A stretch of 31,285 nucleotides of DNA from an uncultured Caulobacter sp. (GTDB taxonomy: Bacteria > Pseudomonadota > Alphaproteobacteria > Caulobacterales > Caulobacteraceae): the NCBI RefSeq assembly GCF_937900395.1, contig NZ_CALCDX010000178.1, positions 1-31,285 on the forward strand, written 5' to 3'. A program made the translations under genes and the position numbers. The first letter of the stretch is position 1; the number at the start of each line of letters is the position of its first letter. Below the pieces are notes generated by a model that saw nothing but the letters and a program-made list of their open reading frames with translations, had not been told where the DNA came from and did no database searches. Shown here in pieces: positions 22,814 to 31,050 of the stretch.

Positions 22814-24376
22814 CTACTCCCACTCGATCGTGCCAGGCGGCTTGCTGGTCACGTCGTAGACGACGCGGTTCACGCCGCGGACCTCGTTGATGATCCGCGT
22901 GGCGGTCTTGCCAAGCACCGGCCAAGGGAACTCGAAGAAGTCGGCGGTCATGCCGTCGGTCGAGGTCACGGCGCGGAGAGCCAGGACGTTCTCGTAGGTG
23001 CGAGCGTCGCCCATCACGCCGACCGTCTTCACGGGGAGCAACACGGCGAAGGCCTGCCAGATCTTGTCGTAGAGGCCGGCGTTGCGGATTTCTTCCAGAT
23101 AGATGGCGTCGGCTTCCTGCAGGACCTTGACCTTCTCGGGCGTGATCTCCCCCGGGATGCGGATGGCCAGGCCCGGGCCCGGGAACGGGTGACGGCCGAC
23201 GAAGGCCGGGGCCAGGCCCAGCTCGACGCCCAGGGCGCGGACCTCGTCCTTGAAGAGCTCGCGCAGCGGCTCGACCAGCTTCAGCTTCATGTAGTCCGGC
23301 AGGCCGCCCACGTTGTGGTGGCTCTTAATCACCGCTGACGGGCCGCCGCGGGCCGAGACGCTTTCGACGACGTCCGGATAGAGGGTCCCTTGCGCCAAGA
23401 ACTCCGCGCCGTCGATCTTGGCGGCCTCGCGGTCGAAGACGTCGATGAACAGACGGCCGATGGTCTTGCGCTTGGTCTCCGGATCGCTGACGCCGGCCAG
23501 CTCGCCGAGGAACAGCTCGCCCGCGTCCACGTGGACCAGCGGGATGTTGTAGTGATCGCGGAACAGGGTGACGACCTGCTCGGCCTCGTTTTTGCGCAGC
23601 AGGCCGGTGTCGACGAACACGCAGGTCAGCTGGTCGCCGATCGCTTCGTGGATCAGAACGGCGGCCACCGAGCTGTCGACGCCGCCCGACAGGCCGCAGA
23701 TGACCTTGCCGTCGCCGACCTGGTCGCGGATCTTCTGGACCATCTCCTGGCGGAAGGCGGCCATGGTCCAGTCGCCCTTCAGGCCGGCGATGTTAAACAG
23801 GAAGTTCCGGTACATCTTGGCCCCGTTGACGGTGTGGTACACCTCGGGGTGGAACTGCAGGGCGTAGATCTTCTTCTCGTCATTGGCGATGGCCGCGAAC
23901 GGCGCGCCGGTCGAGGTGGCGATGACCTCGAAGCCGTCGGGGATGGCGGTGACGCGGTCGCCGTGGCTCATCCAGACGGTTTCAAGCTCGCCGACGCCAG
24001 CCAGGCCCTGGAACATCGGGCTGACCTTACCGACGGTCAGCTCGGCGCGGCCGAACTCGCCGGCGTGGCCGCCCTCGACCTTGCCGCCCAGCACGTCGCA
24101 CAGCAGCTGCTGGCCGTAGCAGATCGCCAGCATCGGCAGGCCGAGATCAAAGAGCTTGCGGCCGATGCGGGGGCTGTCGGCCTCCAGCACGCTGGCCGGG
24201 CCGCCCGACAGGATGATGGCGCTGGGCTTGTATTCGTCGATGATGGCCTCGGCCTTATCGAACGGATGGATTTCGCAATAGACGCCGGCCTCGCGCACGC
24301 GGCGGGCGATCAGTTGGGTCACCTGGCTGCCGAAGTCGACGATCAGGACGCGCTGGTGGTTGGGTTCAGTGGTCAT
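22814..24376 (-). CDS. guaA: GMP synthase (glutamine-hydrolysing)
   Basis: This 520-residue cytoplasmic enzyme aminates XMP to GMP using glutamine and ATP, the last step of guanine nucleotide synthesis. The class I glutamine amidotransferase domain has ILSGGPASV, the catalytic cysteine in LAICYGQQL (Cys86), and His176/Glu178 in QFHPEVYHT. The ATP-pyrophosphatase domain carries the P-loop LSGGVDSS (229-236). The C-terminal dimerisation part has GRHPFPGPGLAIRIPGE and ends KPPGTIEWE, the typical GuaA terminus. It is full length and intact. It is the last gene of the guaB-MAPEG-rsmB-guaA run, 30 bases after the methyltransferase gene, which puts both steps from IMP to GMP under one transcript. 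Confidence 0.96.
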   Translation of the reverse strand: MTTEPNHQRVLIVDFGSQVTQLIARRVREAGVYCEIHPFDKAEAIIDEYKPSAIILSGGPASVLEADSPRIGRKLFDLGLPMLAICYGQQLLCDVLGGKVEGGHAGEFGRAELTVGKVSPMFQGLAGVGELETVWMSHGDRVTAIPDGFEVIATSTGAPFAAIANDEKKIYALQFHPEVYHTVNGAKMYRNFLFNIAGLKGDWTMAAFRQEMVQKIRDQVGDGKVICGLSGGVDSSVAAVLIHEAIGDQLTCVFVDTGLLRKNEAEQVVTLFRDHYNIPLVHVDAGELFLGELAGVSDPETKRKTIGRLFIDVFDREAAKIDGAEFLAQGTLYPDVVESVSARGGPSAVIKSHHNVGGLPDYMKLKLVEPLRELFKDEVRALGVELGLAPAFVGRHPFPGPGLAIRIPGEITPEKVKVLQEADAIYLEEIRNAGLYDKIWQAFAVLLPVKTVGVMGDARTYENVLALRAVTSTDGMTADFFEFPWPVLGKTATRIINEVRGVNRVVYDVTSKPPGTIEWE

Positions 24377-24406
24377 CGGCGGGTCTCCAGCGGTCTGGCG
24401 TTCAGG

Positions 24407-25687
24407 TCAGGGCGTATAGGTGGATCGTTCCAGCACGGCGGCGAAGAAGCCGTCCGTTCCGGCGCGGTAAGGGCTCAAGCGCAGATAGCCTTCGGGGGTC
24501 ACGTACCGCTCGACGCCCGGCAGGGCGATCGGCTTGACGGTGAATTCGGGATGGCGCTCCAGGAAGCCGGCGACGCGGTCCTCGTTCTCGTCGGTCAGCA
24601 GCGAGCAGGTGACGTAGACCATCCGGCCGCCGGCCTTCACGAAGGTCGCGGCGTCCTCCAGCACGCTGTCCTGCTCGATCTGGCGCTTGGCCAGCTGGTC
24701 GGGCGACAGCCGCCACTTGGCGTCCGGGTGGCGACGCCAGGTGCCGGCGCCAGTGCAGGGCGCGTCGACGAAGACGACGTCGATCTTGCCTTCCAGGCCC
24801 TTCAGCGGCGTCGCCTCGATCGGCGAGCGGATCTGCAGGTTGCGGACCCCTGCCCTCTGCCCCCGACGAATGGTGTCCGCCAGGCGGCGGGCGTCGGCGT
24901 CATGGGCGAAGATCTGGCCGCTATTGCCCATGGCCGCAGCGAGCGCCAGCGTCTTGCCGCCGCCGCCCGCGCAGAAGTCGAGCACCTGCTTGCCCTTGAC
25001 CTCGCCGGCCACGGCGGCGGCGATCTGCGAGCCCAGGTCCTGGACCTCGAACCAGCCCTTGGAGAAAGCCGGCACGGCCTCGACCGACGGCGTGCGATCA
25101 GCGGCGGCGGGCGCCGGAATTCGGAAGGCGTTGGGCAGTATGCCCGCCGGCGCGGCGTGGATCGGCGCTAAGGCCTTGGCGGCGCGCTCGACGTCGGTCT
25201 TCAGGGTATTGACCCGCAGATCGACCGGAGCACGTTCGGACAGCGCCCGCATCTCCATGGCCTGATCGGCGCCCAAGGTGCGGATCAGCCGCTCTTCTAG
25301 CCAATCAGGATAGTCGCCGACCACCGGGGCCGGAGCGCCGTCGAGCGAAACGGGGTTGGAAAGACGCTCCCGCTCGACGTCCGTGAGCGGACCAAAGCCG
25401 TGCTCCTCAGCCGCCGCCTCGGCGATGCGTTCGGGCGTCCAAGCCCAGGTGAAGGCCAGCACGCCCAGCACGACGCCGCGTGCGCTCGCGTCGTCCATCA
25501 TCCAGCCTAGCGAGCGCTTGCGACGCAGGGCGTCGAGCACCAGGCCCGAAACGAAGGCGCGATCCTTGGAGCCGGCGTAACGCGCGGCTTCGCCCCAGCG
25601 CTTCAACGCCATCTTCACCGGAAAATGCCGCGCCTCGATCTCGGTCAGAACCTCGATCGCCGCTGAAACCCGTCCTCCGTCCCGCAT
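24407..25687 (-). CDS. RsmB/NOP-family RNA (cytosine-5) methyltransferase
   Basis: A 426-residue S-adenosylmethionine-dependent enzyme that methylates cytosine C5 in RNA. The N-terminal ~150 residues form a helical NusB-like/RNA-binding part (AARYAGSKDRAFVSGLVLDA). The Rossmann domain starts near WFEVQDLGSQIAAA, with motif I LDFCAGGGGKTLALA (236-250). The two catalytic cysteines are present: motif IV VDAPCTGAGTWRRHPD (Cys311) and motif VI YVTCSLLTDEN (Cys361). ATG 25685-25687 shares one base with the stop of the preceding MAPEG-family gene (TGATG), so translation is coupled. The target may be 16S rRNA (as RsmB, C967), but related enzymes differ, so I leave the symbol blank. Confidence 0.9.
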   Translation of the reverse strand: MRDGGRVSAAIEVLTEIEARHFPVKMALKRWGEAARYAGSKDRAFVSGLVLDALRRKRSLGWMMDDASARGVVLGVLAFTWAWTPERIAEAAAEEHGFGPLTDVERERLSNPVSLDGAPAPVVGDYPDWLEERLIRTLGADQAMEMRALSERAPVDLRVNTLKTDVERAAKALAPIHAAPAGILPNAFRIPAPAAADRTPSVEAVPAFSKGWFEVQDLGSQIAAAVAGEVKGKQVLDFCAGGGGKTLALAAAMGNSGQIFAHDADARRLADTIRRGQRAGVRNLQIRSPIEATPLKGLEGKIDVVFVDAPCTGAGTWRRHPDAKWRLSPDQLAKRQIEQDSVLEDAATFVKAGGRMVYVTCSLLTDENEDRVAGFLERHPEFTVKPIALPGVERYVTPEGYLRLSPYRAGTDGFFAAVLERSTYTP

Positions 25688-26082
25688 CAGACGACCAGGG
25701 CCAGGAGGGTCAGGAAGATCCCCGTAAAGGAGACCGCCCAGGCGATGCTGCGCACCCACGGCACGCCCAGCGCGTAGAGCGGCAGGAAGGCGAGGCGACC
25801 GCCGACATAGAGGCCGGAGCCAATCAGGGTCAGGGTGCCGAACCGGCCGCCCAGATAGGCGACCAGCACGGCCGCGGCGAAGAACGGGAAGCTCTCGCGG
25901 TAGTTGGCGAAGGCCCGCTCCAGCCGCGCGGCGAGGCCGCTGACCGGAACAGGCTCGTCGCGCGGACCGGCGCTCCACTTCAGACCCCGCTGCGACACGC
26001 CCGCCAGGGCCGCCGCCAGCAGGTGGACGAGGCCGATCAGGACCGCCACGCCCAGCATCTGAAGTTCGAACGCCATCCTCAT
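25687..26082 (-). CDS. MAPEG-family integral membrane protein
   Basis: A 131-residue hydrophobic protein with four probable membrane helices: LQMLGVAVLIGLVHLLAAAL, then FPFFAAAVLVAYLGG, LTLIGSGLYVGGRLAFLPLYA and VRSIAWAVSFTGIFLTLLAL. The ARLERAFANYRESFPFFA segment and the GRLAF/LYALG region match the MAPEG (membrane-associated eicosanoid and glutathione metabolism) family. Bacterial members are largely uncharacterised. It starts three bases after the guaB stop and its own stop overlaps the methyltransferase start by one base, so it is embedded in a purine/RNA-modification operon. A second ATG six bases downstream (MAF...) could also be the start. Confidence 0.8.
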   Translation of the reverse strand: MRMAFELQMLGVAVLIGLVHLLAAALAGVSQRGLKWSAGPRDEPVPVSGLAARLERAFANYRESFPFFAAAVLVAYLGGRFGTLTLIGSGLYVGGRLAFLPLYALGVPWVRSIAWAVSFTGIFLTLLALVV

Positions 26083-26085
26083 CGG

Positions 26086-27549
26086 CTAGACCGCGCTCGG
26101 ATAGTTCGGCGCCTCGCGCGTGATCATCACGTCGTGGACGTGGCTTTCACGCAGGCCCGCGCCGGTGATCCGGACGAATTTGGCGCGCTTCTGCAGCTCG
26201 GGGATGGTCGGCGCGCCAACATAGCCCATGGCCGCCCGCAGGCCGCCGACCAACTGGTGCAGCACCGGCGAGATCGGGCCCTTGAACGGGGTCTGCCCCT
26301 CGATACCTTCCGGCACCAGCTTGAAGCTGTCGGTCACTTCCTTCTGGAAGTAGCGGTCGGCCGAGCCGCGGGCCATGGCGCCCACCGAACCCATACCGCG
26401 ATAGCTCTTGTACGAGCGGCCCTGGTACAGGAACACCTCGCCGGGCGCCTCTTCGGTGCCGGCGAACATCGAGCCCATCATGGCGGTCGAGGCCCCGGCG
26501 GCGATGGCCTTGGCCAGGTCGCCCGAGTACTTGATGCCGCCGTCGGCGATGATCGGAGTATTGCTCTCGCGACCCGCGCGAACGGCTTCCATGATCGCGG
26601 TCAGCTGAGGCACACCCACGCCCGCGACGATGCGGGTCGTGCAGATCGAGCCCGGGCCGATACCGACCTTCACCGCGTCGGCGCCGGCGTCGATCAGGGC
26701 GCGGGCGGCGTCGTAGGTGGCGATGTTGCCGGCCACGATCTGGACGCGGTTGGCTTCGCGCTTCAGGCGCGAGACCGCTTGCGCGACTTGGCTGGAGTGG
26801 CCGTGGGCGGTGTCGATGACGACGACGTCAACACCGGCGTCCACCAGGCCCATCGAGCGCTCGAAGCCAGCGTCGCCGACGGTCGAGGCCGCCCCGACCA
26901 GCAGGCGGCCCTTGTCGTCCTTGGCGGCTAGGGGGTGCGCCTGAGCCTTCTCGATGTCCTTCACCGTGATCAGGCCGACGGCGCGGTAGGCGTCGTCGAC
27001 GACGATCAGGCGTTCGATCTTGTGCTTGCGCAGCAGCTCGCGGGCTTCGCGCTGGTCGACGCCCTCGGAGACGGTGATCAGGTTCTCGCGGGTCATCAGC
27101 GCCGAGGCGGGCACGTTGGCGTCGCCCTCGAAGCGCATGTCGCGGTTGGTCAGGATGCCGACCAGCTTGCCAGACCCGCGCTCGACCACCGGGAAGCCCG
27201 AGATCTTGCGGCGAGCCTTGATCTCGCGGACCTCGGCGAGGGTGGTGTCGGGGTGGATGGTCAGCGGATTGATGACCATGCCGCTTTCGTAGCGCTTCAC
27301 CTCGCGGACCTGATCGGCCTGCTCCTCGTTGGTGAGGTTGCGGTGAAGAATGCCCAGGCCGCCGGCTTGCGCCATGGCGATGGCGAGGCGGCTTTCGGTC
27401 ACCGTGTCCATGGCGGCGGACACGAGCGGTATGTTCAGACTGATTTCACGCGTGAACCGGGTCTCGGTCGTCACCTGGGTGGGCATGACGTCGGACGGGC
27501 CGGGTTCGAGCAAAACGTCGTCGAAGGTGAGCCCTTCGCGAATCTCCAT
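26086..27549 (-). CDS. guaB: Inosine-5'-monophosphate dehydrogenase
   Basis: This 487-residue enzyme oxidises IMP to XMP with NAD, the committed step of GMP synthesis. The N-terminal strand GLTFDDVLLEPGPSDVMP and PLVSAAMDTVTESRLA are typical. Tandem CBS domains occupy about residues 90-205 (NPLTIHPDTTLAEVREIKAR, KISGFPVV, LITVSEGVDQREARELLRKH). The catalytic loop GIGPGSICTTR carries the nucleophile Cys303, and the mobile flap has YRGMGSVGAMARGSADRYFQ. I chose ATG 27547-27549 because GGAGA lies seven bases upstream; an in-frame ATG at 27561 would be almost leaderless from the promoter below. The gene heads a four-gene operon ending in guaA. Confidence 0.96.
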   Translation of the reverse strand: MEIREGLTFDDVLLEPGPSDVMPTQVTTETRFTREISLNIPLVSAAMDTVTESRLAIAMAQAGGLGILHRNLTNEEQADQVREVKRYESGMVINPLTIHPDTTLAEVREIKARRKISGFPVVERGSGKLVGILTNRDMRFEGDANVPASALMTRENLITVSEGVDQREARELLRKHKIERLIVVDDAYRAVGLITVKDIEKAQAHPLAAKDDKGRLLVGAASTVGDAGFERSMGLVDAGVDVVVIDTAHGHSSQVAQAVSRLKREANRVQIVAGNIATYDAARALIDAGADAVKVGIGPGSICTTRIVAGVGVPQLTAIMEAVRAGRESNTPIIADGGIKYSGDLAKAIAAGASTAMMGSMFAGTEEAPGEVFLYQGRSYKSYRGMGSVGAMARGSADRYFQKEVTDSFKLVPEGIEGQTPFKGPISPVLHQLVGGLRAAMGYVGAPTIPELQKRAKFVRITGAGLRESHVHDVMITREAPNYPSAV

Positions 27550-27572
27550 CGGAGTCTCCATTTTGCGGCGCG

Positions 27573-27601
27573 GATATAGCCGCGAGGTCGGCAGTTGTCG
27601 A
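27573..27601 (-). promoter_or_regulatory. Sigma-70-type promoter for the guaB operon
   Basis: On the minus strand TCGACA (27596-27601) and TATATC (27573-27578) are separated by 17 bases, close to the TTGACA/TATAAT pattern. Transcription would start near 27566, just upstream of guaB. Confidence 0.5.
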
Positions 27602-27687
27602 CCCGGAGTCGGCGCGAAATGGAGATGAATTTTTCTGGATCGATGAACGGCGGCGACGACCAAGCCGGCCGGCGCCGCCCTTTCCGT

Positions 27688-27894
27688 CTAGACCGGCTTG
27701 GCGCCCGGCGTCCCGCACTTGGCGAACTTGCCCTTGGCGTCCTTGCACTTGGTAGGCTTGGCCGGGGCGGCGGCCGGCGGCGGACACTTGATGAACTTGC
27801 CCTTGGCATCGCGGCAAGGCGCGGCGGCGTTGGCGGCGCTGACGCTGGACAGGGCGATGGCAAGCGCGAAGGCGAGGCTGAGGCTCTTGGACAT
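27688..27894 (-). CDS. Small secreted protein with two Cys-DAKGKF-Cys repeats
   Basis: A 68-residue protein with a signal peptide (about residues 1-24, cleavage after ANA). The mature part is only about 44 residues and consists of two copies of an 11-residue unit, C-R/K-DAKGKF-I/A-KC (residues 27-37 and 50-60), separated by a Pro/Ala linker. Each unit has a Cys at both ends, so it could form a disulphide-closed loop in the periplasm. The mature protein is basic. I do not recognise a named family. It lies between the channel gene and the guaB operon on the same strand and is preceded by a potentially structured leader. Codon use and signal peptide argue that it is real. Confidence 0.75.
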   Translation of the reverse strand: MSKSLSLAFALAIALSSVSAANAAAPCRDAKGKFIKCPPPAAAPAKPTKCKDAKGKFAKCGTPGAKPV

Positions 27895-27896
27895 GG

Positions 27897-27965
27897 CAGG
27901 TCTCTCACAAGCACGGACAGAGTCCGCTAGACCCCACGCGGATGAACCGCGTGGGACGAGAGATC
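27897..27965 (-). ncRNA. Candidate structured 5' leader masking the ribosome site
   Basis: On the minus strand three helices can form: an outer TCTCTC (27958-27963) with GAGAGA (27901-27906), an inner 5-bp hairpin (27914-27926, loop 3) and a 9-bp hairpin CCCACGCGG/CCGCGTGGG (27933-27955, loop 5). The GAGAGA strand is also the likely ribosome site, six bases before the small protein's ATG. This would be a three-way junction hiding the site. It is seen by eye only. Confidence 0.35.
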
Positions 27966-28033
27966 AAAAACACAAGTTTCCAATAAAGTTCAGCGACTTG
28001 AAGCTGACATGGCTCGCGCCGACAACCCCAACG

Positions 28034-29080
28034 TCAGTCCGCGAGACCGTCCAGGCCTAAGCTGCCCGTCTTTGAAACCACTGCCAGGGCGTCGCCAGTC
28101 CTGATGATCTCGTTGTGAGCGGGGCTCTCGATCACCGTCCCATCGGCTCGCTCGATCCGCACAACCAGCACGCCGCCGCTGCGCCGCTCCAAATCTCGTA
28201 CGGTAGCTTTCCGGGCGCCGAGGTTCGAAGGCGCGGTGATGACCCGCAGGTCGAGACCCAGCTTGGCCAGGCCTTCGTCGGTGCCGTCGCCCTTCGGCTC
28301 GGAGCCGCGCAGGAAATGCGCCAGGCGCGGATAGAGGATCATCTCGGCGATCCGCTCGGCGCCGATATGGGCCGGCATGACCACCCGGTCGGCGCCGGCC
28401 TGCATCAGCTTGCGTTCGGTCGTCGGGCGCTCGCCGCGGGCGATGATCTCGAGCTTCGAATTGAGACTGCGCGCCGACAGGGTGATGAAGACGTTGGCGG
28501 CGTCGTCCGGCAGCACGGTGGCCAGCACCTTGGCCCGCTCGACATGCAGGGTCCGCAGGACGTCCTCGTCCGTGGCGTCGGCGTGACGACACAGATAGCC
28601 GAGCTCCCTCGCCTCCTGGCAACGCGCTTCGTCCCGCTCGACGATGACGAAGGTCTCGCCGACGGACGCCAATTCGCCGGCCAGCATGAGCCCGATGCGG
28701 CCGAAGCCGCAGATGATGATGTGGCCGTCCAGGCGGTCGATGTCGCGTTCCACGCGCTTTCCAAAGAACTGTTCGAGTTGAGACTGGGTCAGCGCCTGCA
28801 CCAGCGAACCGGTGACGATGATGACGCCCGTGCACCCGAACACCATCGTGGCCATGGTCACGGCGTGCAAGTAGTCGGTGTCGATCGGTCGGACCTCGCC
28901 GTAGCCGACCGTGAAGATGGTCAGGGTGACCATGTAGAGCGCGTCGTCGAACGACCAGCCGGCGTGCATGTAGCCAACCATCGCGCCCGCGGCGACCAGC
29001 AGCACGAAGGCGACCGCCAGCCCCAGGTTCCTGAAGGGCTTGGCGACCAGTCCTCCGATGACGCCCCCCCGGTCGCTCAC
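28034..29080 (-). CDS. Two-TM potassium channel with RCK/TrkA domains
   Basis: A 348-residue ion channel. Two membrane helices (about 20-38 and 72-92) flank a pore loop with the potassium selectivity filter TVGYGE (57-62). A TrkA-N (RCK) Rossmann domain follows with IIICGFGRIGLMLAGELASV and an acidic VIVERDE, and a C-terminal TrkA-C domain (LGARKATVRDLERRSGGVLV onward). The layout is that of MthK/GsuK-like channels gated by a cytosolic ligand such as a nucleotide or divalent ion. Translation starts at GTG 29078-29080, overlapping the rlmE stop as GTGA. It is co-transcribed with ppx/gppA and rlmE. A role in potassium efflux or uptake during stress is plausible but inferred. Confidence 0.88.
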   Translation of the reverse strand: MSDRGGVIGGLVAKPFRNLGLAVAFVLLVAAGAMVGYMHAGWSFDDALYMVTLTIFTVGYGEVRPIDTDYLHAVTMATMVFGCTGVIIVTGSLVQALTQSQLEQFFGKRVERDIDRLDGHIIICGFGRIGLMLAGELASVGETFVIVERDEARCQEARELGYLCRHADATDEDVLRTLHVERAKVLATVLPDDAANVFITLSARSLNSKLEIIARGERPTTERKLMQAGADRVVMPAHIGAERIAEMILYPRLAHFLRGSEPKGDGTDEGLAKLGLDLRVITAPSNLGARKATVRDLERRSGGVLVVRIERADGTVIESPAHNEIIRTGDALAVVSKTGSLGLDGLAD

Positions 29081-29784
29081 CGCCCCTTGAACCCCGTCGC
29101 GACGAGGAAGACCTCCGAACTATCCTGTCGGCTGGCCTTCGGCTTGAAATGCTGCACCTTGGTGAAGTGACGTTTGAGCTTGCCGATGATGTCGGCCGTC
29201 TCGCCGCCCTGGAAGGCCTTGGCGACGAAGGCGCCGCCGGGCTTGAGCACGTCCACCGCGAACTCGGCGGCGATCTCGATCAGGCCGACGATCCGCAGGT
29301 GGTCGGTCTCGCGATGGCCAACGGTATTGGGGGCCATGTCCGACATCACGAGGTCGGGCTCGCCGCCGAGCAGCTCCATCAGCTTCTCGGGCGCGCCCTC
29401 GGCGGTGAAGTCCATCTCCAGGATGTGCGCCGGCGCCACGGGATCGACGGGCAGCAGGTCGATGCCCGCCAGATTTGTCACGCCCCGCTCGACGGCGATC
29501 TGCAGCCAGCCGCCCGGCGCGCAGCCCAGGTCGATGACCTTCGCGCCCTTGCGGAAGAAATGGAACTTGTCGTCGATCTCGCTGATCTTGAACGCCGCCC
29601 GGCTGCGATAGCCAAGCGCCCGGGCCTTGGCGGAGAACGGGTCGTTGATCTGGCGCTCCAGCCAGGCCTGCTGGCTGGGCGTGCGGCCGTAAGCGGTCTT
29701 CAGGCGCGCCGGCTTGCCGCGCCCGCCTTCGGAACCGCCCGAAGGCGGCTTGACCATGCGGCGGCGGGGAGGATCTTCGCTCAT
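29077..29784 (-). CDS. rlmE: 23S rRNA (uridine-2552-2'-O)-methyltransferase RlmE
   Basis: A 235-residue methyltransferase (FtsJ/RrmJ) that modifies U2552 in the A loop of 23S rRNA late in 50S assembly. The N-terminal ~25 residues are basic and disordered (SEDPPRRRMVKPPSGGSEGG). The SAM motif reads VIDLGCAPGGWLQ (83-95). The catalytic tetrad is complete: Lys66 (SRAAFK), Asp149 (VMSDMAPNTVGH), Lys189 (GGAFVAKAF) and Glu224 (SSEVFLVA). It starts with ATG 29782-29784 overlapping the ppx/gppA stop, and its stop overlaps the potassium-channel start, so it lies in the middle of a tightly coupled three-gene operon. Confidence is high. Confidence 0.95.
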   Translation of the reverse strand: MSEDPPRRRMVKPPSGGSEGGRGKPARLKTAYGRTPSQQAWLERQINDPFSAKARALGYRSRAAFKISEIDDKFHFFRKGAKVIDLGCAPGGWLQIAVERGVTNLAGIDLLPVDPVAPAHILEMDFTAEGAPEKLMELLGGEPDLVMSDMAPNTVGHRETDHLRIVGLIEIAAEFAVDVLKPGGAFVAKAFQGGETADIIGKLKRHFTKVQHFKPKASRQDSSEVFLVATGFKGR

Positions 29785-30887
29785 GCGGACACCGGTTTCT
29801 TGGACGCCCCACCGCGACGGCGCCGCCGCGGGCGCTTCTGCTGGTCGGACATCAGGGACATCAGAAGCCCCTCTCTAAGCCCTCGATCGGCGACGCGCAC
29901 GCGCGAACAGGGCCAAAGCTCCTGAACAGCCTGCAGGATCGCCGCCCCCGCCAGCACCAGATCGGCGCGGTCGGCGCCGATGCACGGCTCCTGGGCCCGC
30001 TCGGCGGACGTCAGCGATAACAATCGTTCGGCCGCCGCATCGCAATCATCGCGCCGCATCCACAGACCGTCGACGACGTTTCGGTCATAGCGCGGCAGGC
30101 CAAGGTGCAGGCCCGCCAAGCTGGTGATCGCGCCCGAGGTGCCGACCAGGTGCGCCCGCCCCTCCGCGAAAATCCGCCGCATCGGCTCGGCGTGCGGGAA
30201 GCCCTCGATCCGCGCCTTCACATCATCGACCATGGCCCGGAACCAGGTCTCATTGTCCGTCTCGCCTTCCGGGAAGCGCTCGGCGAGGGTCACCACGCCT
30301 ACCGGGATCGACAGCCACGCCTTGATTGGCAGCTTCCAGGCGGCGAACTGGCGAGGACGGGCGTCCAATCCCCCGCCCTTCAGGTCCACCCACGACAGCT
30401 CGGTTGAGCCGCCGCCGACATCGACGACCAGAGCCGCGTCCTGCTCGCGGTCAAACAGGCTCATGCAGCCGGCGACTGAAAGCTGAGCCTCCTCGCGGGG
30501 ACTGATGATCTGCAGCTTGAGACCGGTCTCTTCATGGACGCGCCGCACGAAGTCGGGACCATTGGTCGCACCCCTGCAGGCCTGGGTCGCCACGGCCTTC
30601 ACCCGGATAGCCTTGCGGCGGCGGATCTTCTCGGCGCAGACCTTCAGGGCCGCCAGCGAGCGGTCCATGGCCGCCTCGGACAGCCGACCGCTCTGGGACA
30701 GCCCCTCGCCGAGCCTGACAATGCGGGAATAGGCCTCAACCACACGGAAGCCGCGCGGCGAGGGCGTAGCCACCAAGAGGCGGCAGTTGTTGGTGCCGAG
30801 ATCGAGCGCCGCGTAACACGACGACTCCTCCGGCGACCGCCGGCGCCGCCCTTGTGGGGCGCCGGGCGCGCGCGGCGCCTCCGACAT
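29781..30887 (-). CDS. Ppx/GppA-family exopolyphosphatase/pppGpp phosphatase
   Basis: A 368-residue member of the ASKHA phosphatase superfamily. It shows the phosphate-binding motif ALDLGTNNCRLLVA (about residues 27-40), IVRLGEGL, the second nucleotide motif VVDVGGGSTELSW (about 153-165), and GTSGAITSLAGLHLGLPRYD with a late RGLREGLL, as in Ppx/GppA. Members hydrolyse polyphosphate or convert pppGpp to ppGpp. It is shorter than the ~500-residue enzymes with a C-terminal HD domain, as in many alphaproteobacterial copies. The C-terminus is very basic (QQKRPRRRRRGGASKK). The first ~20 residues are also basic. ATG 30885-30887 is the likely start although the ribosome site is weak. Polyphosphate versus pppGpp specificity cannot be decided. 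Confidence 0.88.
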   Translation of the reverse strand: MSEAPRAPGAPQGRRRRSPEESSCYAALDLGTNNCRLLVATPSPRGFRVVEAYSRIVRLGEGLSQSGRLSEAAMDRSLAALKVCAEKIRRRKAIRVKAVATQACRGATNGPDFVRRVHEETGLKLQIISPREEAQLSVAGCMSLFDREQDAALVVDVGGGSTELSWVDLKGGGLDARPRQFAAWKLPIKAWLSIPVGVVTLAERFPEGETDNETWFRAMVDDVKARIEGFPHAEPMRRIFAEGRAHLVGTSGAITSLAGLHLGLPRYDRNVVDGLWMRRDDCDAAAERLLSLTSAERAQEPCIGADRADLVLAGAAILQAVQELWPCSRVRVADRGLREGLLMSLMSDQQKRPRRRRRGGASKKPVSA

Positions 30888-30968
30888 GGTTCAAACCACC
30901 TGTCTCGCAAGCGTCGCGAACGGTTGCGACGCCTCACTTCGAGTCGACCATAGCACGTGACTCGCGCT

Positions 30969-30994
30969 CCGGAAGACGCCGCCTTGTCTTCCGG
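30969..30994. repeat. Inverted repeat in the divergent ppx-hspQ region
   Basis: CCGGAAGAC (30969-30977) and GTCTTCCGG (30986-30994) form a perfect 9-bp dyad with an eight-base spacer, followed by a partial third copy CGGAAGTC. It lies between the divergent starts of ppx/gppA and hspQ and might be an operator or a 5' leader hairpin. No regulator is known to me for it. Confidence 0.4.
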
Positions 30995-31050
30995 GTTCGG
31001 AAGTCTCTACGTTCAGCTTTCAGTCAGCTAGAGATGCTATTCTCCAAACC

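Noticed and set aside
27649..27700. Dyads around the end of the small secreted protein gene as a terminator
   Set aside because: Two GC-rich inverted repeats are present but neither has a T-tract on the minus strand.
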